DNA from: Bradyrhizobium iriomotense
GTDB taxonomy: Bacteria > Pseudomonadota > Alphaproteobacteria > Rhizobiales > Xanthobacteraceae
Reading direction: 5' to 3'
NCBI RefSeq assembly: GCF_030160715.1
Contig: NZ_BSOW01000016.1
Coordinates: 155,483 to 219,482 of the forward strand
DNA length: 64,000 nucleotides
Below, piece by piece: positions 1-8,960 of this stretch; positions within the stretch are counted from its first letter, which is position 1, and each line of letters opens with the position of its first letter. The notes under the pieces were generated by a model, which ran no database searches, was not told the DNA's origin, and worked only from the letters and a program-made list of their open reading frames with translations. The translations under genes and the position numbers were made by a program.

Positions 1-426
1 CTCGGCTTCGACCTGAAAGACGTAGAGCGCGATGCCGAGCACGATGCCCGGTATGACCAGCGGCATCAGCAGCAGATTGTTGATGACCGCGCGCCCCTTG
101 AACGAAAACCTGGTCAAGGCGATCGAGGCCGGCAACGCCAGCAGCAGGCCGATCGCGGTGGCGATGAAGCCGACCTGGACGCTGAGGACAAAGGCTTTGA
201 TGAAGCGGCTGTTCGCGGCTGCTTCGGCATACCACCGGGTCGAATATCCGGTTGGTGGGAAGGACGGGATTTCCTGTTGATAGAACGAGAGCCAAGTCAC
301 GAAGATCAGCGGCAGCAGGATGAAGATGAAGGCGGCCGCGGCTCCGACATTGAGCGTCCAGCGCCCGGCGTTCCTTCGCAGGCGTCGGCCGATCGGGAGA
401 GCATTCGCGTCACCCGCTGCGCTCAT
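1..426 (-). CDS. ABC transporter permease, spermidine/putrescine type (partial, runs off the left edge)
   Basis: Reading the minus strand from the ATG at 426 gives 142 codons open to the window edge. The N-terminus is short and basic. A hydrophobic segment follows (about residues 20-40), then a periplasmic stretch with SFYQQEIPSFPP and a second segment running into ALTRFSFKGR and NNLLLMPLVIPGIVLGIAL. This is the PotC-like second permease of polyamine-type ABC importers (binding-protein-dependent transport family), an inner-membrane protein. A short open frame just upstream ends in a TGA that overlaps this ATG (GCATGA), so the gene may be coupled to an upstream reading frame, but no ATPase or first permease is recognisable between it and the LysR gene. 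The rest of the operon would lie left of the window. The family call is firm; the substrate is unknown. Confidence 0.8.
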   Translation of the reverse strand, partial: MSAAGDANALPIGRRLRRNAGRWTLNVGAAAAFIFILLPLIFVTWLSFYQQEIPSFPPTGYSTRWYAEAAANSRFIKAFVLSVQVGFIATAIGLLLALPASIALTRFSFKGRAVINNLLLMPLVIPGIVLGIALYVFQVEAE

Positions 427-819
427 GCGGCCGCCCCGAAACGGATCTTGTGGACGTGCGCTCTATTCATGATCGCCGAAAGGGCGTTCCCGTGCAGGTT
501 GGTGCCGAAAGCCGTTGCCAAAAATTGCAGGCCAAATTGTACACGTTGTATTTTTATTGTCGACATGAAATTGAGATAAATGCTGGTGGATTGTTCATGC
601 CTAAAAATGAGGCGACCAGTTTGGTGGATTCAACTGCCTGCAACGGCAGGATCGCTTTGGCCGGCTTCCAGCAAGAGTTCTTGAGGAGCGCCCCACGCGG
701 CGCTCGACATGAAGCGCCCGCAGGGCCGGACAGGGGTCTCGCGATGCAGCGGACCCGCGACTCGAAACTCCGACAAGCGAGATCAGCGGAATCGGAGGGC
801 GCTCGGCGCGCTCAAGCCC
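427..819. other. Intergenic region with AT-rich core
   Basis: No convincing gene is seen here. About 535-620 is clearly AT-richer than the surroundings and holds TTGTA direct repeats; it could carry the promoter for the minus-strand permease. On the minus strand an open frame without a good start ends at 423-425, overlapping the permease start codon, and may be the tail of a decayed upstream gene. Confidence 0.5.
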
Positions 820-1755
820 TCAGCTTTCAACCGGCGGTGCGTGCAACATCGCCAGCGTCTCCGAGCGGAAAATGCGCGCGCTCGAGCTCATTGGGGCCGT
901 GGCGGACCAGATCAACCCGATAGGTTCGAGGCGAGCCGGCAATTGCAGCGGTGTGATCGTGCAAACGCCGCCGCGGACCCACTCCCCCGCGAGATTGGCG
1001 GGTGCCAAAGCAAGCAGCGGCATGGTCTGCAACAACGTCGCAATCGTCGTGGCGGAAGCCGTTTCGATGGCACGCGCCGGCACGGCGACATGCAGCGCGG
1101 CCATCAAGTCGGCGAAATGCTCGCGAATCGGTGTCCCTGGCAGCGGCAGGCACCAGACGTGGGCGCAGGCTTCCTCCCAATCCGGCCTGGGCTCTCGCAG
1201 CAGCGGGTGGTCGCAGCTGGCGACGACGACGTAAGGCTCGGACAGGATTTGCGCGCCGTCGAGATCGGGCGTGAGCAATCCGCGGATCATTCGTCCGAAC
1301 ACCAGATTGACCCTGCCGGCGCGCAGCTCACGCAGCAGGTTGGGCAGCGTATCCTCGACAAGACGGATGGTGACCCGCGGATGGCGCGCCTTCACGGTCG
1401 CCACCACCCGTGCGACGAGCTGCAGAATCGAGATTGCCTGCAAGCCGATAATCAGCAGACCCGCGCCACCCTCGGAGATCAGGACCACCTCTTCGCCAAG
1501 CAGCTTCAGTTCGCTCGCCACGCGCCGCGCGGTGCGGATCACATGATGGCCCGCATCGGTCGGCGTGATGCTTCGCCCCTTCCGCTCGAACAACTCGGTG
1601 CCGATCAGGGTTTCGACTTCGGCGATCGCCTTGGAGACCGCGGCCTGGGTGATGAACATATGCTCGGCGGCGCGGGTGATGCTGCCATGCTCATCGACCG
1701 CCAGGATGACGCGGAGCTGACGAAGTTTGATGCGTTCTGCCCATCGTGGCGCCAT
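820..1755 (-). CDS. LysR-family transcriptional regulator
   Basis: 311 residues, the usual LysR length. The N-terminal winged helix-turn-helix (about residues 8-68) has the hallmark run LRQLRVILAVDEHGSITRAA, then SKAIAEVETLIGTELFERKGR. A LysR substrate-binding domain (about 95-300) follows, closest in feel to the GbpR-like group. It is divergent from the MFS transporter at 1950, the classic LysR arrangement, and a dyad in the shared intergenic region suits its binding. It probably controls the transporter/amidohydrolase pair. The inducer cannot be told from sequence. Confidence 0.9.
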   Translation of the reverse strand: MAPRWAERIKLRQLRVILAVDEHGSITRAAEHMFITQAAVSKAIAEVETLIGTELFERKGRSITPTDAGHHVIRTARRVASELKLLGEEVVLISEGGAGLLIIGLQAISILQLVARVVATVKARHPRVTIRLVEDTLPNLLRELRAGRVNLVFGRMIRGLLTPDLDGAQILSEPYVVVASCDHPLLREPRPDWEEACAHVWCLPLPGTPIREHFADLMAALHVAVPARAIETASATTIATLLQTMPLLALAPANLAGEWVRGGVCTITPLQLPARLEPIGLIWSATAPMSSSARIFRSETLAMLHAPPVES

Positions 1756-1808
1756 CGGACCTACTTATCGGTTATGAAAACATCATTAAAAAACCTAATA
1801 TTTTCAGC

Positions 1809-1831
1809 ATGGTATGCAACGACATTACCAT
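1809..1831. promoter_or_regulatory. Candidate LysR operator (dyad)
   Basis: A perfect dyad ATGGTA-N11-TACCAT lies in the AT-rich intergenic region between the divergent LysR and MFS genes. Position and symmetry suit a LysR-type regulator site, and a T-N11-A core is contained within it. The assignment is inference. Confidence 0.45.
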
Positions 1832-1949
1832 ACGGTTATGCGTCTTTGCCACTTTTTCCATTCCGGCCGAGTGTTGTTCGTCACTAAGCTGACACGTGGC
1901 CACAAGGCGCGGGGCCACGACGTCCCCTCATGCGATCACGGAGAGCACC

Positions 1950-3242
1950 ATGTCGATGACGCTCGCAGCGTCCGTCGAGACCCCATCCAGATTCCGCCTG
2001 ATCGCCGCCGTGTCGATCGGCAATGCGCTGGAATATTTTGATCTCACCCTGTTCACGTTTTTTGCCGTGACGATCGGCAAGCTGGTGTTCCCGACGCAAG
2101 CGCCGGGGACGCAAATCCTCCTCTCACTTGGAATCTACGGCACCGGCTATTGCGCCCGGCCGATCGGCGGTCTCGTCATCGGCGCGTATGGGGACCGGCG
2201 TGGCCGCAAGGCGGCGGTCAACCTGACGCTGGTCCTGATGGCGCTCGGGACCGCCATGATCGGTCTGACACCAACGTACGAGCAGGCCGGGCTGCTGGCA
2301 CCGTTCGTCGTGCTGGCGGGGCGGCTGCTCCAGGGGTTCTCGGCCGGTGGCGAGACCGGCGCATCGACGACGCTGCTGGCCGAATCCGCGCCAGCCAACG
2401 AACGCGGCTTTTTCGCCAGCTGGCAATCCGCGAGCCAGGGACTTGCGGTCATGCTCGGTGCCGGCGTGGTGTGGCTTCTCAGCGTCAGCCTGTCACCCGA
2501 GATCATGACGAGTTGGGGCTGGCGCATTCCCTTCCTGTGCGGCATCGGAATTGTGCCGGTCGGACTCTATCTCCGGCGCGCGGTGGAAGAGACACTCGAG
2601 CCCGCAACGGCGAGGGCCACCGCGCCGCATAATCCCGTGGGAGATGTGGTCCGGCTGCATTGGTCGAGCGTCCTGTGGGCGCTGCTGGGAATGCTTGGCG
2701 CCAACGCGTCCTATGTCATTCTCAACCTCTATATGCCGACCTACGGCGTGCGCGAGCTCGGCCTGTCGCCGGCCAGCACCTCGGCAGCGGCGATGGTCGG
2801 CGGCGCCTGCATGCTGCTGTTCTCGCCGATCGGCGGCGTGCTGACCGATCGCTTCGGCCGCAAGACCTTCCTGGTGCTGTCGCGCGTGCTGGTCATCGTT
2901 CTCACCTATCCCGCATTCCTGCTGCTGACGGCCGCGCCGAGCACCGCGGGATTGCTGCTGATCATCGCCGTGATGAGTGCGATACAAGGGCTCGGCAGCG
3001 GCTTCTTCATCGCACTCACCGAAAATTTCCCGAAGAACGTTCGTGTCACCGGCTTCTCGTCGGTCTACGCGCTCGGGGTGATGCTGAGCGGCGGCTTCGG
3101 CCAGCTGATCGTGACGTGGCTGATCGAGGTGACCGGCAGCAAGCTCGCTCCCGCGTTCTACGTCATCGCAATTGGCGCCGCCTCGCTCATCGGCATCCTG
3201 AATCTCAACTATCGAACCGGCCGCGAGGAGACGGGCGCATGA
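1950..3242 (+). CDS. MFS transporter, metabolite:H+ symporter type
   Basis: 430 residues from the ATG at 1950, chosen because GGAGAG sits 5 bases upstream and because earlier in-frame starts would add a non-hydrophobic extension. The protein has about 12 membrane segments. MFS signatures are visible: GDRRGRKAAV in the first half (loop 2-3) and TDRFGRKTFL in the second (loop 8-9), plus RLLQGFSAGGETGAS, typical of the MHS subfamily (ProP/KgtP/ShiA-like). The stop overlaps the next gene's start (ATGA), so the transporter and hydrolase are translationally coupled. It likely imports the substrate of the hydrolase. The substrate itself is not determined. Confidence 0.88.
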   Translation: MSMTLAASVETPSRFRLIAAVSIGNALEYFDLTLFTFFAVTIGKLVFPTQAPGTQILLSLGIYGTGYCARPIGGLVIGAYGDRRGRKAAVNLTLVLMALGTAMIGLTPTYEQAGLLAPFVVLAGRLLQGFSAGGETGASTTLLAESAPANERGFFASWQSASQGLAVMLGAGVVWLLSVSLSPEIMTSWGWRIPFLCGIGIVPVGLYLRRAVEETLEPATARATAPHNPVGDVVRLHWSSVLWALLGMLGANASYVILNLYMPTYGVRELGLSPASTSAAAMVGGACMLLFSPIGGVLTDRFGRKTFLVLSRVLVIVLTYPAFLLLTAAPSTAGLLLIIAVMSAIQGLGSGFFIALTENFPKNVRVTGFSSVYALGVMLSGGFGQLIVTWLIEVTGSKLAPAFYVIAIGAASLIGILNLNYRTGREETGA

Positions 3243-4657
3243 ACGACAGTCGTGACATCTGGCAACTGGTCGACGACCGGCAGCAGGCCTTCGTCGCCCT
3301 CAGCGACCGGATCTGGGCGATGCCCGAGATCTGCTACACCGAGACGCGCTCCGCCGCCGAGCACGCCACCGAGCTAGAGCAGCACGGCTTCAAGGTCATG
3401 CGGGGCGTCGCCGGAATTCCGACCGCCCTGATCGGCGAGGCCGGCGAAGGCGGTCCCGTCATTGCGATCCTCGGCGAATACGACGCGCTGCCGGGCCTCA
3501 GCCAGCAGGCCGGTATCGCCGAGCCGCGCCCGATCGAATTCGGCGGCAACGGTCACGGCTGCGGCCACAACCTGCTCGGCGCCGGCGCCATGCTTGCGGC
3601 CGTTGCGGTGAGGGACTGGCTCGCTCGCCAAGGTCTGCCCGGTCGTGTCAGGTACTATGGCTGCCCGGCCGAGGAAGGCGGTGCGGCGAAGACCTTCATG
3701 GTGCGCGACGGAGCCTTTGACGACGTCGACGTCGCGATCTCCTGGCACCCGTCGAGCTTCTGCGAAGTGATGCCGGCGGCATCGCTCGCCAATACGCGCA
3801 TCGACTTCACGTTCACGGGCCGGGCCGCCCATGCAGCGGTCGCGCCGCATCTCGGTCGCAGCGCGCTTGATGCCGTCGAGCTGATGAATATCGGCGTGAA
3901 CTACATGCGCGAGCACATGCCGAGCGACGCGCGCATTCATTATGCCATGCTCGATTCCGGCGGCATCGCTCCCAACGTGGTGCAGGCAACGGCCAAGGTG
4001 CGCTACGCGGTGCGGGCGCGCGATCTCATCGGCATGCGCGAACTGCTGGAGCGGGTCCGCAAGGTCGCGCAAGGCGCGGCACTGATGACGGAGACCTCGG
4101 TTGCGGTACAAGTCGTCAGCGCGGTGTCGAACCTGCTCGGCAACGATCCGCTGGAACGTGCGATGGCCGATGTGTTCCAGCAGCTAGGTCCGCCGCCCTT
4201 CGACGAGGCCGATCGCGGCTTTGCCCGGAAGATCCAGGCCACGCTGTCGGAGCAGGATTTCGACTTCGTCTATCGCTCGGTAGGCCAACCGCGTGGCGAT
4301 GCGGCGCTGTGCGAGCAGGTCGTGCCGCTGGACGCACCGCGCGAACCGTTGATGGGTTCGACCGATGTGGGCGACGTCAGTTGGGCGGTGCCGACCGTGC
4401 AGGCCTCCGGCGCGACCGTGGCCATCGGCACCCCGTTCCACTCCTGGCAACTGGTGGCACAGGGCAAGATGCCAGCTGCGCACAAGGGCATGGTGCACGT
4501 CGCCAAGGTCATGGCGGCAACGGCGTGCAAGGTGTTGGCAGATCCTGCGCTGCTGGCAGCGGCCAAGGCCAATCATGCCGCGCGCACCTCGCGTCATCCC
4601 TACCAGTGCCCGATTCCGCCCGAGATCGCTCCTCCGCTCGATATGGCGCGCGCATAG
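3239..4657 (+). CDS. M20-family amidohydrolase, AbgB-like
   Basis: 472 residues starting at an ATG that overlaps the transporter stop. M20 metallopeptidase-like features are visible: GEYDALPG (about residue 80), the metal-ligand run GHGCGHN, AEEGG with the metal-binding Glu, and the lid/dimerisation domain starting near FTFTGRAAHAA. The C-terminal part with STDVGDVSWAVPT resembles AbgB, the p-aminobenzoyl-glutamate hydrolase subunit, and related aminoacyl amidases. It is a cytosolic hydrolase of an N-acyl or aminobenzoyl amino acid. No AbgA partner is present nearby. The exact substrate is unknown. Confidence 0.85.
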   Translation: MNDSRDIWQLVDDRQQAFVALSDRIWAMPEICYTETRSAAEHATELEQHGFKVMRGVAGIPTALIGEAGEGGPVIAILGEYDALPGLSQQAGIAEPRPIEFGGNGHGCGHNLLGAGAMLAAVAVRDWLARQGLPGRVRYYGCPAEEGGAAKTFMVRDGAFDDVDVAISWHPSSFCEVMPAASLANTRIDFTFTGRAAHAAVAPHLGRSALDAVELMNIGVNYMREHMPSDARIHYAMLDSGGIAPNVVQATAKVRYAVRARDLIGMRELLERVRKVAQGAALMTETSVAVQVVSAVSNLLGNDPLERAMADVFQQLGPPPFDEADRGFARKIQATLSEQDFDFVYRSVGQPRGDAALCEQVVPLDAPREPLMGSTDVGDVSWAVPTVQASGATVAIGTPFHSWQLVAQGKMPAAHKGMVHVAKVMAATACKVLADPALLAAAKANHAARTSRHPYQCPIPPEIAPPLDMARA

Positions 4658-4787
4658 ACGGCTATTCGCCATGATCTCGTGCGGCGTCGCACTGGCTTTC
4701 GCCAGCGCGGTTGTCGATCGGGGTGCGATGCTCGTTCTTTGGTTGGCGAAAGTGCGCTAGACCGGCGCGGATTATCGGTTCATGCGA

Positions 4788-5795
4788 TTAGTGCGATTGT
4801 AATCGCTTCAAGTCGGCAACGGCGGCACGATACTCCCGAAACGACCTTGGGCATCCATCGCGCGCAGATGCAAACTCCTTCTGGGCCGAGGCTGAGTCTT
4901 TGGTCTTGAGCTGTACTATCCCGCTGTAAAAGTGAGCCTCGCAGATTTGATCTGCATTTTTGGCTACGGCCAAGGCTGCGGCAGGAGTGATCCGGCCCAC
5001 AAGCAATTCTCCGATCGATTTTGGCCAGTCCTTGAGTCGGCCTTTGTCGAGCGCAGCGGATAGCACGATGCCGGCATCGGCAGATCCTCCCTGCGTCCGA
5101 GCCACCGATCCCCAAATCTGACTGTAGCCTTCCGGATCGGAAAATCCTGCCGCTTGGTCGTAGTCCAAGGCAGCGTCCCTGAAATTGCCTCTCAGATAGT
5201 ACGCATCCGCCCGGGCGACGTAGTAGTCCGTCGTGATGCGATTGGCCTCCGGACGTTCTACCGCCTGGTCTTTCGCGAAGGCGGTGTTCTTGTCGGCTCC
5301 AAGCTTGATCGCCTCGGTGAAATCCTGGATCGCTTCGTCCAGCCCGTCCTGGGACATGTAAATCTGCCCGCGACTGAAGCGGCTTGCGGCACTGGCGGGA
5401 TCGAGGTTGATGGCTTCGGTCAACGATGCAATCGCACCGGTGAGGTCGCCCTTTTGGGCAAGGGCAAGCCCTAGTTCGTGATGCGCGTAGTTGTTCTTTG
5501 GATTGAGCCTGATTGCTTCGGAGAAGTCGGCTTGGGCCGCATCGATGTTACCGAGGGCAAAGTTTCCGAAACCGCGCTTCAGCGAAGCCATGGATCGCGC
5601 GCCGAGGGGCAGTCCAGCGTCCTGCGAGAGGTTGGTGCAGGCTGCGATCATGCGCGGCAGGTCGGCGCTTTCTTGACAGTTTCTTAGATCTTGCGGATCG
5701 ACTGCGGAGGCGTCCGCTGCCGAGAGGACGATAAAGGCGGCTGCAATGATTGCCTTGCAGCCGCGGCGTAAGCGTGGAGTTGAAGTTGCAAACAT
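4788..5795 (-). CDS. Secreted/periplasmic TPR-repeat protein
   Basis: 335 residues from the ATG at 5795, preferred over an upstream in-frame start at 5819 because AAGGGGG lies just before it. The N-terminus is a signal peptide: RRGCKAIIAAAFIVLSAADASA with a likely cleavage after ASA. Tetratricopeptide repeats occupy about residues 60-230 (for example ALGNIDAAQADFSEAIRLNP and QKGDLTGAIASLTEAINLDP). The C-terminal third has two more weakly repeated units. Such proteins are adaptors; the partner is unknown. The gene is convergent with the amidohydrolase and stands alone. Confidence 0.8.
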   Translation of the reverse strand: MFATSTPRLRRGCKAIIAAAFIVLSAADASAVDPQDLRNCQESADLPRMIAACTNLSQDAGLPLGARSMASLKRGFGNFALGNIDAAQADFSEAIRLNPKNNYAHHELGLALAQKGDLTGAIASLTEAINLDPASAASRFSRGQIYMSQDGLDEAIQDFTEAIKLGADKNTAFAKDQAVERPEANRITTDYYVARADAYYLRGNFRDAALDYDQAAGFSDPEGYSQIWGSVARTQGGSADAGIVLSAALDKGRLKDWPKSIGELLVGRITPAAALAVAKNADQICEAHFYSGIVQLKTKDSASAQKEFASARDGCPRSFREYRAAVADLKRLQSH

Positions 5796-6062
5796 TCTCG
5801 CCCCCTTAAGCAACAACACCTATGGGTCACCCCGAGAGTGACCAATGCCAGTTTAGGTGTCGCCGACATATGTTGCAACTCATGAACGAACGCCGGAGCT
5901 TTCGCACTGAGCAGTTCGATCGGGCGGGGCCACCACCGAAGGTCGCTAATCTGAAATGCGAAATCGCTGACCTTGGTTTGCCAAGGGTTGAAGTTTTACT
6001 TGATCGCCAATTGCTCACAGTCCCCATCCGTTCCGCATCTACCGCAGCACTCATCCACTGAT

Positions 6063-7193
6063 TCACAGCGCCTGAAGCGCTTTGCGGGACGGCGCGATCG
6101 GCAGCCATTCCGGGATGCGGCGCTTGGCGAGCCAATAGGGCCGCCAAAGCGAGAGCCACGCGGCGCGGTCGAGCGGTGTCGTGCCCCAGCGACGCTGTCC
6201 CGTGTTGATCTGCAACAGGTCATGCGTCTGGAGCCACTGCCGTGCGGCCCACCAGAGTTCGCGCGGTGCCTTGGTGTTTCCGGCGCCTTCCAGCTCGATG
6301 ATGTTCGGCAAGGGATCACGATGCTGGCAGCCGATCCTGAGCGTGGCGAGGCGCTCGCCATTCTGACGGATGCTCCAGAGCCGCGAGCGGTTGTGAGCCA
6401 GGTTGGCGCCGTAGGTCCTGAGGCAGTTCCGCATGGCGTCCGCCTCCTCGATGATGGCTGAGACTGAGTCCAAGGGAACGAAGTCATAGCCTGCCAACTG
6501 GCCAGCCCGGAGCCACATGTCGGCAATCGGCTCGTGACCAAGGTTCACGTGCAACGCAATCATCGTGATCCAGTCATCCGCGGCCGTCAGGGCCGCGGCC
6601 ATGCCCATGTCGGGCGTCCAGGGCCGCCTGATCAGCTCATGTCCGAACGTCACCGATTGCACGGAAAACCAAGCCCACAAAGAGATGAGCCGCAGTCGTG
6701 CCGGGTTTACGCGCCGCGGCTCACGGACAAGCTCGCGCGCGATCCATAGCGCCGCCGGCTCATGCGCGAGGGAGGCGACGTCAGTCACGACCCGGAGCCA
6801 GGTCGGCGCGAGCTTTGGCGAGCGCGGAAAATGGTTCGCGATCTGGCGGCGAAACAGCTCGCCATCAGGCAATTTCGCGATCGGACCTGCGAAAGCCTCC
6901 GGCGGCAGCTTGCGCAGCCAGAACGGCAGATCGGCGGCCGCGGCCGCCTCCGCAAGGCTGCGCCCGTCGATGACGCATGCGAGCGCGCGCGCGGGGTCGA
7001 ACGCCGGCCGCGGCACGGCCAGCGCGAACAGCAGCGCAGGAAAGCTCGCGGCGAGGTCCGCGATGCGCGCGTGCCGCATCGCCTGCGCATGCACCGCACC
7101 CCGGAAGCGAGGATGATATCTGCGCAGCCGACGCTCGAACACGTCGGTACGCACGGCCTCCCGGCGGGAGGCCAGCAACCAGTTCAGAGTCAT
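6063..7193 (-). CDS. PcfJ-like hypothetical protein
   Basis: 376 residues from the ATG at 7193; a longer in-frame start exists at 7244 but adds a low-quality extension. The protein is rich in Trp, Arg and Ala, with no signal peptide or membrane segment. A stretch near residues 240-290 (EADAMRNCLRTYGANLAHN, then SIRQNGERLATLRI) resembles the PcfJ-like domain first seen on conjugative elements and common in mobile regions. No conjugation genes are nearby. The cellular role is unknown. Confidence 0.6.
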   Translation of the reverse strand: MTLNWLLASRREAVRTDVFERRLRRYHPRFRGAVHAQAMRHARIADLAASFPALLFALAVPRPAFDPARALACVIDGRSLAEAAAAADLPFWLRKLPPEAFAGPIAKLPDGELFRRQIANHFPRSPKLAPTWLRVVTDVASLAHEPAALWIARELVREPRRVNPARLRLISLWAWFSVQSVTFGHELIRRPWTPDMGMAAALTAADDWITMIALHVNLGHEPIADMWLRAGQLAGYDFVPLDSVSAIIEEADAMRNCLRTYGANLAHNRSRLWSIRQNGERLATLRIGCQHRDPLPNIIELEGAGNTKAPRELWWAARQWLQTHDLLQINTGQRRWGTTPLDRAAWLSLWRPYWLAKRRIPEWLPIAPSRKALQAL

Positions 7194-7481
7194 GACAACA
7201 ATTCCGCTCGTGCGGTGCCGAAGCCCGCAGGCAGGTTCGATCAAATTGAGGGCTTGGAATCTCGCCCGGGATTCTGGTCCCGGGGCTACGCGTCAAGTAT
7301 CGCGTGTCGAACCCGGGAAGCGCGCAAGTACAAACATCGTCGCCTCCAGCAATGGAATTGGTGCGCACGCCAATAGCTTGTTTCCCGGCAAGACGCAACT
7401 CGAACCTGCATCAGGCTCGCTGGCCATCGCCATGGGTGCGACGTGCTGCTGAAGACCGTGTAGTTGGGCGCGATGCGCGCT

Positions 7482-7877
7482 TCACTCCTCCACCGCCAAC
7501 CCATCGCCATGCACATACCAGTCCGCGCGCGACGACCATTGCGCATGCCGATCGGGCGTCGCACCCAGCGGCTCGTCCAACGCGCCGGCATGGATGATCG
7601 CCTCGCGGCCGCTTCTTGTGAGATGCGGCATCGGGCTGCCGCAGATCTTGCAGAAGGCGGTCGCGAAGCTTCGCGCCGTCGGCAGGTCGTAGCGCGCGAC
7701 GTATGCTTCTCCGCGCAGCCATCGCAGTGCGGAGGCCTTTACGATTACCTCGCAGGAATGCGCGGTGCCGGTCACCTTCCGGCAGCGCGAGCAGTGGCAG
7801 TTCAGGAAGCGATCGAACGGGCCTTCGACCTCGAAGGCGACTTCGCCGCAGAGGCAGCTTCCCTTGAACGCAGCCAT
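7482..7877 (-). CDS. GFA-family (CENP-V/GFA domain) zinc protein
   Basis: 131 residues, full length for the family. Zinc-binding cysteines appear in the expected order: CLCGEV at residues 8-13, CHCSRC at about 28-33, and CKICGSP at about 76-82. The family includes glutathione-dependent formaldehyde-activating enzymes, but most members have no proven activity. GAGGAG stands upstream of the start. It follows the AEC transporter gene by 21 bases on the same strand, so the two are probably cotranscribed. Confidence 0.85.
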   Translation of the reverse strand: MAAFKGSCLCGEVAFEVEGPFDRFLNCHCSRCRKVTGTAHSCEVIVKASALRWLRGEAYVARYDLPTARSFATAFCKICGSPMPHLTRSGREAIIHAGALDEPLGATPDRHAQWSSRADWYVHGDGLAVEE

Positions 7878-7898
7878 TATGGTCTCCTCATTCCCATC

Positions 7899-8843
7899 CT
7901 AGCCCGCTTTGGCCGCAAGGCCTTGCAGCGCGTAAAGCCAGCCCAGCAGCGTTGCGACCGAGAGCAGCGTCGTGATCGAGACCGTGGCTGCGACCAGCGC
8001 ATGCTCGACCTTGTAGGCGCCGGCCAGGATGTAGGCCGTCTTCGCCGTCGGCACGGCGGCGCAGATGACGGCGGCAATCGTGTAGAAGGGGTTGAGGCTA
8101 GAGGCCACGCACAGTGCGTATACGAGCAGCGGCATGAGCACGAGCTTGACGGCCGCGAGCACGAGCGACGCCTTGAGGTTCGCGCGCACGCCTTCGATCG
8201 AGAGGCCGAGACCGATGGCGAAGAGGGCACACGGCGTCAGCGCGTCCGCGAAGATGTTCAGATAGGCCTTGAGCGGAGCAGGAATCGGCAGGCCCGTGAT
8301 CGCCCAGGCAAGGCCGATCAGGGTCGAGAGCACCATCGGGTTGAACACGATCTGCTTCACGAGCGCAAAGGGGGCTGCCGCGCCCGGTGCGCCGCGGCCG
8401 CTACTCTCCAGCAGGATGACGGTCACCGGGAACATCACCGCGGCGACGAACACGGTCGCGATGGCGGCGGGCAGGACGGCGGGCTGTCCGTAGATCGAGT
8501 GCAGGACCGGCAGCGCCACGAAGCCGGTATTGGTCATCGCTGCCGTCATGCCCTGCATCGTGCTGGAGGCGAGGTCATGTCCCAGGGCGAAGCGAACGGC
8601 GAGAAAGACCAGCGCGAAACACAGCATCGACCCGCCGCCGAAGGCGAACAGGAAGCGCCATTCCAGCAGGTTGCTCGCCGGCTCCTGCGCGATGGTGACG
8701 ACCAGCAGCGCCGGCATCGCCACGTTATAGGCGAAATGCACGAGGCCGTCGGCCAACGACCGCGAGATGTAGCCGAGCCAACCGGCGAGCCAGCCCGTGA
8801 CGATGATGGCGAATACGGGAAGGACGAGGCCGGCGACTTGCAT
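7899..8843 (-). CDS. AEC (auxin efflux carrier) family transporter
   Basis: 314 residues with about ten hydrophobic segments and a central loop, the AEC/PIN-like permease layout. Typical runs are VFAIIVTGWLAGW near the N-terminus and AICAAVPTAKTAYILA near the C-terminus. AAGGGGG lies upstream of the ATG. Bacterial AEC members export or import dicarboxylates or other weak acids (MdcF-like); the substrate here is unknown. It is transcribed divergently from the serine hydrolase at 8961. Confidence 0.85.
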   Translation of the reverse strand: MQVAGLVLPVFAIIVTGWLAGWLGYISRSLADGLVHFAYNVAMPALLVVTIAQEPASNLLEWRFLFAFGGGSMLCFALVFLAVRFALGHDLASSTMQGMTAAMTNTGFVALPVLHSIYGQPAVLPAAIATVFVAAVMFPVTVILLESSGRGAPGAAAPFALVKQIVFNPMVLSTLIGLAWAITGLPIPAPLKAYLNIFADALTPCALFAIGLGLSIEGVRANLKASLVLAAVKLVLMPLLVYALCVASSLNPFYTIAAVICAAVPTAKTAYILAGAYKVEHALVAATVSITTLLSVATLLGWLYALQGLAAKAG

Positions 8844-8960
8844 CCTGGTTCCCCCTTGGCCGATGCGCTGATCAGCCTCATCATGTCACCTCGGGGCATG
8901 CGACCCGGGGTTGTTGAGGCTATACTAGATCAGAATCCGGATCAGCTGCCAGGAAACCGC

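Noticed and set aside
598..923. Possible small plus-strand gene starting MPKNEATSL
   Set aside because: Poor ribosome site, overlaps the 3' end of the LysR gene on the other strand, and quickly becomes Arg/Ser-rich low complexity.
709..1887. 392-residue plus-strand open frame over the LysR gene
   Set aside because: It is antisense to a full-length LysR with clear family motifs; its product is Arg/Gln/Asp-rich low-complexity typical of GC-rich shadow frames.
7464..8960. Long open frame upstream of the serine hydrolase in the same frame
   Set aside because: It is antisense to the GFA and AEC transporter genes, and the real start at 8961 has a ribosome site and a Tat signal.
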